DNA of 35,359 nucleotides, from the NCBI GenBank assembly GCA_016783665.1, contig JADHWC010000017.1:1-35359 (forward strand), written 5' to 3'. Under the pieces are notes generated by a model. It saw only the letters and a program-made list of their open reading frames with translations. It had not been told where the DNA came from and searched no databases. Source of the stretch: Fidelibacterota bacterium. GTDB taxonomy: Bacteria > Fidelibacterota > UBA2242. Both the position numbers and the translations under genes were made by a program. Below are positions 19,701 to 25,930 of this stretch, in pieces (position 1 is the stretch's first letter; the number at the start of each line of letters is the position of its first letter).

Positions 19701-20415
19701 CAATATAAAGGTCTTCAATCCCAACATTGATCGCAGGATTCATTTTTCTGATTCTTGGATTTAAGGTATTTAGATCGGCATTCTGATTCGGATAATTCCT
19801 GTAATCCAGATGCAATCCATCTTTTAAGTAAACGCGATTACCGCTCTTTGAGGATACCTGTACAACCTGACCTATATAAGTATTACCATTAGCATTACCA
19901 TCTTTTCCCCACGTATCATAATTACTTACATATAGAGATAGATAATTTTCAGGATCAATCGTAGAAGCGTCAGATAACTCAAGATAATTGGAACCAAAAT
20001 TCAGGCATTCAGGATGATTTTGATCAATCTGGATTTCCGAACCCCATGTTCCGACAACTGCAATACAACTTTTTGAAGAACTCCCATCTCCAACATTAAA
20101 AAGTAATTTTGTGCTTGACGGATTTGAAGGATCTGCTCCCGAAATAATTACATTTTTGTCAAGATTGAGAGTTGTGCTACCTAAATTATAATCTCCGGCG
20201 CTCAGAACTATTCGTGTTACTTCATCGACATTTCGATTGTTTAGAGCATCTGTCAATCCTGAAACAGAGCTGACATTGACAGTTGTCTCAACTACAGGAG
20301 CCATACCGGTTCCTGCTTTGGTCCAATCCACTGTGGGATAATCGGGTGTAATACCCATAAGGATATTTACACTGAATATCATAATTAAAATACTAATAAT
20401 GATTTGCTTTTTCAT
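16771..20415 (-). CDS. large secreted beta-helix protein with T9SS-type C-terminal sorting domain
   Basis: The protein has 1214 residues. A signal peptide (1-21) is followed by a right-handed parallel beta-helix region (about 40-420, pectate-lyase-like, with repeated strands such as NVIISGA, GILISNKGTSCLIENNIFYW and VYGYNFSYRTVGDD). The middle section is unclassified. A second beta-helix (about 775-1000) contains VIFESTVDFGWEGIKLYP, MTHCVFKDALKPIYI and IDIKNCLFENYWIGIYHDF. An FN3-like domain follows (about 1030-1110). The C-terminal domain (1123-1214) has AYPNPFNPTTTIQFDIP, YDLLGQKV and MSAGTYFIKMV, the type IX secretion sorting/FlgD-like pattern. I do not see a safe catalytic signature, so carbohydrate binding or cleavage is only a possibility. 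Expected location is the cell surface or outside. The ribosome site GGAT upstream of the ATG is weak. Confidence 0.85.
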   Translation of the reverse strand: MKKQIIISILIMIFSVNILMGITPDYPTVDWTKAGTGMAPVVETTVNVSSVSGLTDALNNRNVDEVTRIVLSAGDYNLGSTTLNLDKNVIISGADPSNPSSTKLLFNVGDGSSSKSCIAVVGTWGSEIQIDQNHPECLNFGSNYLELSDASTIDPENYLSLYVSNYDTWGKDGNANGNTYIGQVVQVSSKSGNRVYLKDGLHLDYRNYPNQNADLNTLNPRIRKMNPAINVGIEDLYIGPSNGSAANGSHIKFSLAAHCWVSNVESNKATYNHVVISNSIHIKVYGSYFHKGNVDYGPGKAYGILISNKGTSCLIENNIFYWLRHGICLAGGANGNVYGYNFSYRTVGDDDPLPGVYAQYTDFAYSDIFLHGHYPFANLIEGNVGHFIYIDQCWGKNGPFNMIYKNTTLNHDESYGLRIDDNNPEQNVIGNYIAFKFSWIAYAAGYPQGYEIYDDNVYEYHNYENGQFWTDIDPFSWDWDIIERIKTWYPSQGSDSEIENSYYLSGRPSFWPEDGTWPYTARGTLEDDLPAKKRWDDKDLETMDYKYVTLRNADLSSQGTINEGYISMHRKTYSTWYDSVISNGEVRILADENIVDVKSEQEKLQEKKHHDWNRINSRYLLRSDDIEFDEENRISAYYTELDPVSITGSIPVNLYLHDSWYVSDQATLEQPDCFREISAGNHEVFLNQYPADGPCYSLRVPNAYATQADIMVFNEWKAYDDQGSSVSTNSEWVYIPEPTGRTTPVVFKKPGVKVEAHYYSANATDKMVTIDEGETVQIPPGGHYVSQFNSGNNKHFGFYVLGTLEINGESDAPVIFESTVDFGWEGIKLYPYYSPRVQMTHCVFKDALKPIYIKEEEGLVVIDIKNCLFENYWIGIYHDFREYNGNSTRIVMDIDNCTFIESNDYEYIYTIYLSDETGGTLTSDIEFRDNIFYQSTIYSYCVGGRYYVNDFFNCTFVYPEEILYHNNNNMFEDPLLDSDYHLQYGSPCIDAGTSNEYDPDGTITDIGAYYYDHIPGTPYLQSITWVNSRPKLTWTPPSDADIQKYLVSKTYTNPSGSNTWIIDVGLVTSWIDNGITFSKFGTTTATYKVKAVDNVDQESAYSISRSVRGIGPFWKPVVEELPDDYALHTAYPNPFNPTTTIQFDIPSETKVLIELYDLLGQKVCTLVQTNYQPGFHSVLWDGKNDNGSPMSAGTYFIKMVTKEYQKLVKCTLIK

Positions 20416-20437
20416 CTTAAAATCCTTTCATTTTTAA

Positions 20438-20534
20438 ACCACAAAGTGCACCAAGAAGTCACAAAGTTCACAAAGAATTTTTATGTATTATCTTTATTAA
20501 ATTCTTTGCGTCATGGCGCCTCAGCGGTGAAAAT
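20438..20534. repeat. extragenic repeat element (CACAAAG units plus 10-bp inverted repeat)
   Basis: The spacer between two leftward genes contains iterated ACAAAG/CCAAG units (20440-20476) followed by a perfect inverted repeat, CAAAGAATTT (20471-20480) and AAATTCTTTG (20499-20508), around an 18-base AT-rich loop. It ends in GGCGCCTCAGCGGTGA. Similar CACAAAG/GGCGCC-type extragenic sequences recur in many environmental bacterial genomes; the role is unknown. It may form a weak terminator for the upstream lipoprotein gene. Confidence 0.55.
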
Positions 20535-21902
20535 TTACCTTCTTCCAATGATAACCACTCCCTGACCGGGGATATCTCCTACTGCACAAACGACATCACC
20601 TTTGCAATCACCACCATATATCATTATTGAATATGGATTTTGTGCCTCATAATCGTAACATAACTGGTAATTTTTCCCATTAAAATGCACTACTTCACCA
20701 CCTACTGTAATAAATACAATATCATTGATACCATTTCCTTCGATTTTGACCACTGCATCACGGGCGTCAAGAATAGTCGCTTTTTTCGGAGTGAAATCAA
20801 TCATACGGTCTTTGTAATAATATTTTATCATTGCTGCTGCAGCTGTATTAAATACAGCTGCATTATCTAATACCTTTACCGATTTAAATCTGCCAAAATC
20901 GCCATTTTCAAGATTACCATTAACTTTATTGGAAGTAAATATAGTATTCCATTGTTCATCCGAATACTCTAATGCAAGACTCTGACCGTATAGATCACCA
21001 ACTATATTATAACCGGTTACGAATACCCTCTCTTCATTTCCGTCAATGTCGACTAAATCAATGAGAGTACCGCTGGACATCTTTGTGAATGTGAAGCCAT
21101 CATAATAAACTATTGTGCCTTTGTAACCTGCAAAATAAATATCCGATGAGGAAGTGCCCCAGATGTTTGCTACTCCACCTTTAGTATAATCTCCAATACT
21201 CCATAATCTTTTTACTTCTTCACCGTTATAATGATTAATTGTACCGTTACTTGTTATCCAGATATCATTTTCTGTAAACACTTTAATTCCTCGAGCAGCG
21301 AAAAAATTATTCAAAGGATATAAACTTTTCAATTCCCATTCATTCCCATCCCAGTGCACAGCATTATAATAGCACCGTATACTGTTGCCGGCAGAATCAG
21401 TTTCCATAACCTTGAATTCACCTACAACCCAGATGTTGTTCTCATCAATAATAGATACATCCATGAAATAGTTACTGAAATTAGGGTCTCCAAAATAGAA
21501 TACTTCCCAGCTGAAGTTGCTGCTGGTTGTGTTAAGAGTTGTGAATTTAATTGGATCGCTTGTATCAAGAACTTTTCCGTTTCTGATATATTGGGCTTCA
21601 TAAGTGTAAGTCTTATTTGGTTCAACAGATTTGTCTGCTATGATGGTATCCTTACCGGTAAAGGCTGCTTCTGCAACAATAGTTGTATCCCTTTTCAGTT
21701 TGAAGGATTTTACTATACCGGAATCGGGTATAGCGACCTTTAACCAGATCATAGAAGCTTCGGTATATTCTGCTGAAATGGAGATCGGCACGTCTTCCGG
21801 TTCAGTAGGACATTCTTTGCAGGAGACAGCAAGAAATATGGCAAGAATGGAAAAGATCGCGAAAATGGCGGTTTTGGTTTTTTGGTCGTTGTCAGAGGGC
21901 AT
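20535..21902 (-). CDS. secreted lipoprotein with FN3-like and beta-propeller-like regions
   Basis: The protein has 455 residues. A signal sequence of type II ends in the lipobox LAVSC with C28 as lipidated residue. An FN3-like domain follows (about 38-125, with the typical NKTYTYEAQYIRNGKVLDTSDPIKFTT ending). The rest (about 130-455) consists of repeated WxxG/NGxWE-type strands (NNIWVVGEFKV, VHWDGNEWELKSL, NDIWITSNGTINHYNGEEV, SDIYFAGYKGTIVYYDGFTFTKM), a beta-propeller-like repeat. The exact family and function are unknown; location is probably the outer membrane. The ribosome site AAAGGAAA lies 6 bases before the ATG. It is upstream of the giant beta-helix gene on the same strand, 119 bases apart, so an operon is possible. 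Confidence 0.85.
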   Translation of the reverse strand: MPSDNDQKTKTAIFAIFSILAIFLAVSCKECPTEPEDVPISISAEYTEASMIWLKVAIPDSGIVKSFKLKRDTTIVAEAAFTGKDTIIADKSVEPNKTYTYEAQYIRNGKVLDTSDPIKFTTLNTTSSNFSWEVFYFGDPNFSNYFMDVSIIDENNIWVVGEFKVMETDSAGNSIRCYYNAVHWDGNEWELKSLYPLNNFFAARGIKVFTENDIWITSNGTINHYNGEEVKRLWSIGDYTKGGVANIWGTSSSDIYFAGYKGTIVYYDGFTFTKMSSGTLIDLVDIDGNEERVFVTGYNIVGDLYGQSLALEYSDEQWNTIFTSNKVNGNLENGDFGRFKSVKVLDNAAVFNTAAAAMIKYYYKDRMIDFTPKKATILDARDAVVKIEGNGINDIVFITVGGEVVHFNGKNYQLCYDYEAQNPYSIMIYGGDCKGDVVCAVGDIPGQGVVIIGRR

Positions 21903-21977
21903 CGTGTTTCCTTTTTGTTTTTACTTTTTCCAGTTGAAACTACATTCATTTCAGCGTAATTTCAACTCCGTTGTGTT

Positions 21978-21997
21978 CGTACTGCCAATGCGGTACG
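21978..21997. repeat. extragenic palindrome
   Basis: CGTACTGC and GCGGTACG form an 8-bp stem (one G-U) with loop CAAT, just upstream of the lipoprotein gene and 9 bases from the next, larger hairpin. Confidence 0.6.
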
Positions 21998-22006
21998 TTC
22001 GCACTC

Positions 22007-22040
22007 ACCCCGCACAGAAGCCGCTACTTTTGTGCGGGGT
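22007..22040. repeat. extragenic palindrome, 10-bp stem
   Basis: ACCCCGCACA and TGTGCGGGGT pair perfectly around a 14-base loop. There is no T tract long enough on either side to call a terminator with confidence. Confidence 0.65.
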
Positions 22041-22388
22041 TCTCATTTTGGTGGCTTTTCCATTTTTCCCTCTATAGTTTTTAGTTTTTTTCATATTTCT
22101 TATATTGGCTCTACCGGGCTCATCACCCGGTTTATAATATGTTGAGTGATTCGCTAACAACTAAAAAATGTATCTACACAAGCCACTGCCCGCCGGAATC
22201 GGTTGGCAGATGCCCGGATTGTCGCTTTCAAAAAGCAGTCTCCGGATTTGCTCCGGCTCACCGCCCCAAAATGAAGTAAATCTAAATTGAAATAACAATC
22301 TAACAAATGCAAGGAAATTATGTTCACCGGATTTTTTATTGATATTTGTCATAAGAGAGTTTCTGACTGAACTGTGACAATTATTTAG

Positions 22389-22420
22389 CAGCCGTCACTT
22401 GTGGGCGGCTGTTTTGTTTT
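22389..22420 (+). terminator. terminator-like hairpin with no identified upstream gene
   Basis: CAGCCGTC (22389-22396) pairs with GGCGGCTG (22404-22411; one G-U), followed by TTTTGTTTT. Stem and tail closely resemble the atpK terminator at 16605-16631. No rightward gene precedes it within the spacer. Confidence 0.65.
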
Positions 22421-22466
22421 GTGACACGGAGGAACCACCACACCAATACTCCATATATCTTCTTCT

Positions 22467-22491
22467 GGCTACAGGGCTCCGCTCTGTAGCC
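22467..22491. repeat. extragenic palindrome, 11-bp stem
   Basis: GGCTACAGGGC and GCTCTGTAGCC pair (one G-U) around the 3-base loop TCC, the strongest simple hairpin of the spacer. It has no T tract. Confidence 0.7.
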
Positions 22492-22615
22492 TGTCTTCTT
22501 TTAATAAATGGAATAATACCTACCGTTCTGCAGTGGTGTTACGGAAATATCTATACCGACTGCTCCGGAAGGAGTCCCTGTTGGGAAAGTCGAAAACATG
22601 GTGCGCAACCTTCAT

Positions 22616-22650
22616 CCCCCTGGTTCAAACCGGGGGTTAATCTTTTTAAT
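22616..22650 (+). terminator. possible terminator hairpin
   Basis: CCCCC-T-GGT and ACC-GGGGG pair with a bulged T around a short loop (22616-22636), followed by TTAATCTTTTTAATTTTTT. No rightward gene precedes it. Confidence 0.4.
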
Positions 22651-22688
22651 TTTTTGCACTAATTTAGATGTGCCGGATCAAAACATTA

Positions 22689-22730
22689 ACCACCCCTGTC
22701 TGCCGCCAGGCAGGCAATTAATTGGGTGGT
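22689..22730. repeat. nested palindrome
   Basis: The outer stem ACCACCC (22689-22695) / GGGTGGT (22724-22730) encloses an inner hairpin TGTCTGCC (22697-22704) / GGCAGGCA (22709-22716) with loop GCCA. The CTGCC...GGCAG core is like extragenic palindromes seen in many environmental genomes. Confidence 0.6.
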
Positions 22731-22869
22731 GTAGAATGCTCTCTACGATACAAACCGCTTGTCTCTTTGAGGAATTCATTCGGTGTTTTCCTTATCAGTA
22801 CTCCATCATTCCAGTATCCCACAACTCCTCCGAAAGGAGTTCCTCTGGAACAATCCTCCATTTTCAATA

Positions 22870-22898
22870 GTGACAATAAAGCCGGATATGACTATATT
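22870..22898 (+). promoter_or_regulatory. sigma70-like promoter for the NlpC/P60 - beta-CASP - rarA unit
   Basis: GTGACA (22870-22875), a 17-base spacer and TATATT (22893-22898) each match the consensus in five of six positions. They predict a start near 22905, about 78 bases upstream of the leader ORF. Confidence 0.45.
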
Positions 22899-22982
22899 AG
22901 ATCAGGTTTAAATATTCGAGATAATCTTTTGACACTTCAACCTTTTAATAACAACGATTGATAAAAAATAAGAGGAAACTCA

Positions 22983-23036
22983 ATGAATGCCTGGGAACTC
23001 ACGTCATCCAAAAAGTATGGAATTGGAAGATTATGA
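22983..23036 (+). CDS. 17-codon leader ORF coupled to the next gene
   Basis: ATG at 22983, placed 5 bases after a good ribosome site (AGAGGA, about 22971-22977), encodes MNAWELTSSKKYGIGRL and stops at TGA 23034-23036. This stop overlaps the ATG (23033) of the large secreted protein as ATGA. The better ribosome site belongs to this short frame, and the large gene's own ATG has only a close-spaced GGAAG. This suggests translational coupling. The peptide has no recognisable attenuator pattern such as a run of one amino acid. The alternative is that the large gene starts at TTG 22958 and the short frame is chance. Confidence 0.4.
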   Translation: MNAWELTSSKKYGIGRL

Positions 23037-25912
23037 GAAGATATTCGGTTTTATTTTTAACACTGGCGATAATTCAGAAAATAGGTCTGACACAAGTCCT
23101 GCCTGAAGAAATACTGTTTATCCCCTGGAATGTCGATACTATGGGAAATGTATCCTATACGCTTGATCCGGAGGGACGCGTAGGACCGCAGAATTTTCAG
23201 GTCAGCGGCGACACCCTGTTTTTATTGGATCAACAGAGCGAAAGCATTCAGATATACAATAAGAATCGCTTTGTGGAACAGCTGCCGGTAATCCGGGAAG
23301 CCAAAGACTTTATTATACAATCATCGAAAGAATATGTCTGTCTGGCGGACAATGCCCTGCATTTTTACCGGGATAGGAAGATTGTAAACCAAGTCCGCCG
23401 GAAAAGCCCGTTACCGGTCATTCAAAAAATTTACCGGGAAAGCAACCAAATACTGGCGATCAACCATGACGGAACCGTGTCGAAAATTGAAAACCGACAA
23501 CTATTGAAATCCGGCATTAAAGGAATCCCGGTCTTGGAGAATCGATATGATTTGAAAAAAATCTCCCGCTCCTCGGCGCTGATTACCATCCATGATGAAA
23601 ACGGCTCGGAGACATCCAATATTCCGCTAACGATTGAAAGCAATAATCTGGGCTCATTTGAGTTAATAGGAGCCGATAAATCAGGACGACTGTTTATAGA
23701 TTTTAGCCTGATTACACAGGAAGTTCCGTTGAGAGTCCGGCGGGAAATATGGATGATTGATCATGTGGGAAACATACAGGGGACTATCCATATTCCGACC
23801 CATTATTTTGCAATGATGTGGAATGATCTGCGGGTTTCCGATAATGGAATCCTATATCATATGGTTTCGTCGGAGGATGGAATCCATATATTGAAATGGG
23901 ATTTTTCTGAAGTAAACATAGATTATTTTGAAGGTATATATCCCGAAGAATTCAGTAAATATCTGCATTATAACGAATCAGTGCAGCCCGAATCATTAGA
24001 AAAAAAAAGTCCGCTCAGTAAACCGACATCCTCAGTAACCCGTAGCGAGGCGTTGGCAATCGGTGATACCTACGCCGTGCATGAATGGAGCTGCACATCG
24101 GCGAATTTGACCGGTTCATCAGGAGTAACTGCATCGGATGGACTTTTAATTATTACGCCATCATGGATTCAGGCTGGAGACAATGTCCGGGTTCCTTATA
24201 AGTGGGGCGGATTTAACACATTACCTGAATTCGACGCTGGTCTAACAGCCGGTAAATACGCCGGTGATCGCTATACCAGTAAATCCAGTGGCAGTAGTTA
24301 TGCTGTCGGTGTAGATTGTTCCGGCTTTGTGTCGCGCTGCTGGAAACTGTCGTCTCATTACAGCACCCGGATGATGGATGATGAAATTGCGGTTGCTTAT
24401 TCATCGTGGGAAGACCTGAAACCCGGGGACGCCATTCACAGACCGGGTCATGTGCGCCTGGCGGTGGATAACAATGCCAATGGAATGATCCTGGCGGTTG
24501 AGGCTGCCGGCAGCAGCACCGATTGGCGGGTGAATTATCGGACCTACAGTTATACTGCTCTTTCGGATTATACCCCGCGTTATTATATTAATATGATCGG
24601 TCCCGGTATCCCACTGGCACAGCCGGTTTTGTTGTCAACCGTTAAAGATCGATATGCCACGGTTGGCTGGTCGCTTGCCAGCGCTGATAATGTCGATGGT
24701 TTGCTTCTGAAATATACAAACGATAGCACAGACTGGTCTCTATTTTGGGGAGATTCACTGTTGCCGGTCGGAAATAACCAGGCGGCATTCTCGTATGACA
24801 CTGATGATCCGGTCTTTTTCCGGATGACGGCGGTCAATGACGACGTTGAACAGGTTGAAAGCCTTCCGTCCGACACGTATGGATTTTACTTGCCGCAGGG
24901 ATGGAGTCAAAAAATTCTGATTGTAGATGGGTTTGACAGAATTGAGTCTTCAGGTAGTTATCATTTGCCTTACCATTCCTTTGCACACTGGATGGGACAA
25001 TTTTTGTATGAGATGCATGTTCCCTTTGAAACGGCGGCAAATGACGCGGTTATTTCCGGCGATGTTGACTTAAATAAATATCAAGGCGTGTACTGGATTC
25101 TCGGTGACGAAAGCACCGTTGATGAAACCTTTTCAACGGTTGAGCAAAATCTGGTCAGAGAATATTTAAAAAACGGTGGTCAGCTCTTTGTCAGTGGTTC
25201 GGAAATTGCCTGGGATTTAGATTATAAAGGCGGCACGAGTGACAAGTCATTTTTTCTGAATTACTTGAGAGCAGACTATAAATTGGATAATGCCGGAAGT
25301 CATCAGGTAACTGGCGTGGACGGCAGTATCTTCGCCGGACTTCCATTTGAATTTGATGACGGCAGCGGCGGAATTTATGAGGAAGATTATCCTGATGTCA
25401 TCGATCCGATGATGAGCGCTGTCGCCTGTTTAAAATATTCAACCAGTACAACCGCCGGAATCCAGTATGAAGGCATATTTCCTGAGGGAACGGTTTCCGG
25501 GAAACTGATCTATATCGGATTTCCCTGGGAAACTATCACCGATGATATGCAAAAAAAGATCATGCTACAGAAAATATCCGAGTGGTTCGGATTTACCTGC
25601 GAAGGTGTTGAACCCGGAATCGCAGGTATTCCAGATAAACCGTTTTTAAGTCGTGGATATCCCAATCCCTTTAATAATCTTGTTAATTTCCAATTGTTAC
25701 TACCGGATATAGTTGATTTTAATGTGCGGGTTTACAATTCATTGGGACAAAAAGTGCGGGCGATTGCACATCCGGGAATGTTGAAGAATAAATACCAGCT
25801 CAGTTGGGACGGGACCAATGATCAGGGTCGTAAAGTTGCGTCAGGCTGTTATTTCTTTCAGGTCGCATTGGAGCGCCGGGTTTTAACTGAAAAAATGGTA
25901 TTTCTAAAATAA
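23033..25912 (+). CDS. secreted NlpC/P60-like protein with N-terminal propeller and C-terminal sorting domain
   Basis: Starting at ATG 23033 gives 959 residues and a proper signal peptide (MRRYSVLFLTLAIIQKIGLTQ). A TTG at 22958 would prepend 25 residues without signal character. Residues of about 25-330 form beta-propeller-like repeats (GRVGPQNFQVSGDTLFLLDQQSESIQIYNK). About 370-530 is an NlpC/P60-like cysteine peptidase domain, with C429 in GVDCSGFVSRCW and H473 in RPGHVRLAVD. An FN3-like segment follows (about 550-630). About 635-860 is a Rossmann or GATase-like domain starting QKILIVDGFDRIESSG. The sorting domain (about 872-959) has YPNPFN, YNSLGQKV and VASGCYFFQV. It is probably exported and acts on peptidoglycan or an unknown peptide; the substrate is not shown. 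Confidence 0.83.
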   Translation: MRRYSVLFLTLAIIQKIGLTQVLPEEILFIPWNVDTMGNVSYTLDPEGRVGPQNFQVSGDTLFLLDQQSESIQIYNKNRFVEQLPVIREAKDFIIQSSKEYVCLADNALHFYRDRKIVNQVRRKSPLPVIQKIYRESNQILAINHDGTVSKIENRQLLKSGIKGIPVLENRYDLKKISRSSALITIHDENGSETSNIPLTIESNNLGSFELIGADKSGRLFIDFSLITQEVPLRVRREIWMIDHVGNIQGTIHIPTHYFAMMWNDLRVSDNGILYHMVSSEDGIHILKWDFSEVNIDYFEGIYPEEFSKYLHYNESVQPESLEKKSPLSKPTSSVTRSEALAIGDTYAVHEWSCTSANLTGSSGVTASDGLLIITPSWIQAGDNVRVPYKWGGFNTLPEFDAGLTAGKYAGDRYTSKSSGSSYAVGVDCSGFVSRCWKLSSHYSTRMMDDEIAVAYSSWEDLKPGDAIHRPGHVRLAVDNNANGMILAVEAAGSSTDWRVNYRTYSYTALSDYTPRYYINMIGPGIPLAQPVLLSTVKDRYATVGWSLASADNVDGLLLKYTNDSTDWSLFWGDSLLPVGNNQAAFSYDTDDPVFFRMTAVNDDVEQVESLPSDTYGFYLPQGWSQKILIVDGFDRIESSGSYHLPYHSFAHWMGQFLYEMHVPFETAANDAVISGDVDLNKYQGVYWILGDESTVDETFSTVEQNLVREYLKNGGQLFVSGSEIAWDLDYKGGTSDKSFFLNYLRADYKLDNAGSHQVTGVDGSIFAGLPFEFDDGSGGIYEEDYPDVIDPMMSAVACLKYSTSTTAGIQYEGIFPEGTVSGKLIYIGFPWETITDDMQKKIMLQKISEWFGFTCEGVEPGIAGIPDKPFLSRGYPNPFNNLVNFQLLLPDIVDFNVRVYNSLGQKVRAIAHPGMLKNKYQLSWDGTNDQGRKVASGCYFFQVALERRVLTEKMVFLK

Positions 25913-25930
25913 TGTTTAACAGGAGCATAT

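Larger units (their letters stand above)
21903..22869. other. hairpin-rich intergenic region without a convincing gene
   Basis: About 1 kb between divergent genes. The short open frames here have no initiation signals or family likeness and mostly read through palindromes. By eye I find seven or more hairpins: 21978-21997, 22007-22040, 22113-22131, 22389-22411, 22467-22491, 22616-22636, 22689-22730 (nested) and 22823-22841, listed separately where strong. CTCC-GGAA-GGAG (22563-22574) and the AACTCC...GGAGTT hairpin at 22823-22841 look like related copies. The pattern resembles clustered REP/extragenic palindromes or decayed mobile-element ends. Confidence 0.6.

Noticed and set aside
22113-22131. 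Hairpin ACCGGG-CTCATCA-CCCGGT resembling the anticodon arm of a CAT tRNA
   Set aside because: No D arm, T arm or acceptor pairing can be drawn around it, so it is treated as one of the spacer palindromes.
22161-22352. 63-codon minus-strand open frame in the hairpin-rich spacer
   Set aside because: It shows no ribosome site, no family resemblance and low-complexity content typical of non-coding palindromic DNA.
21978-22841. Possible CRISPR array or integron attC cluster
   Set aside because: The hairpins differ in sequence and spacing, there are no uniform direct repeats, and no cas or integrase gene is in the window.
22399-22961. Three overlapping 79-90 codon open frames on the plus strand
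   Set aside because: They read straight through several palindromes, have no good starts and their translations are Ser/Pro/Cys-rich with no domain character.
22958-23032. TTG start adding 25 residues to the NlpC/P60-like protein
   Set aside because: It would bury the signal peptide behind a long non-signal leader; ATG 23033 gives a classical signal sequence.
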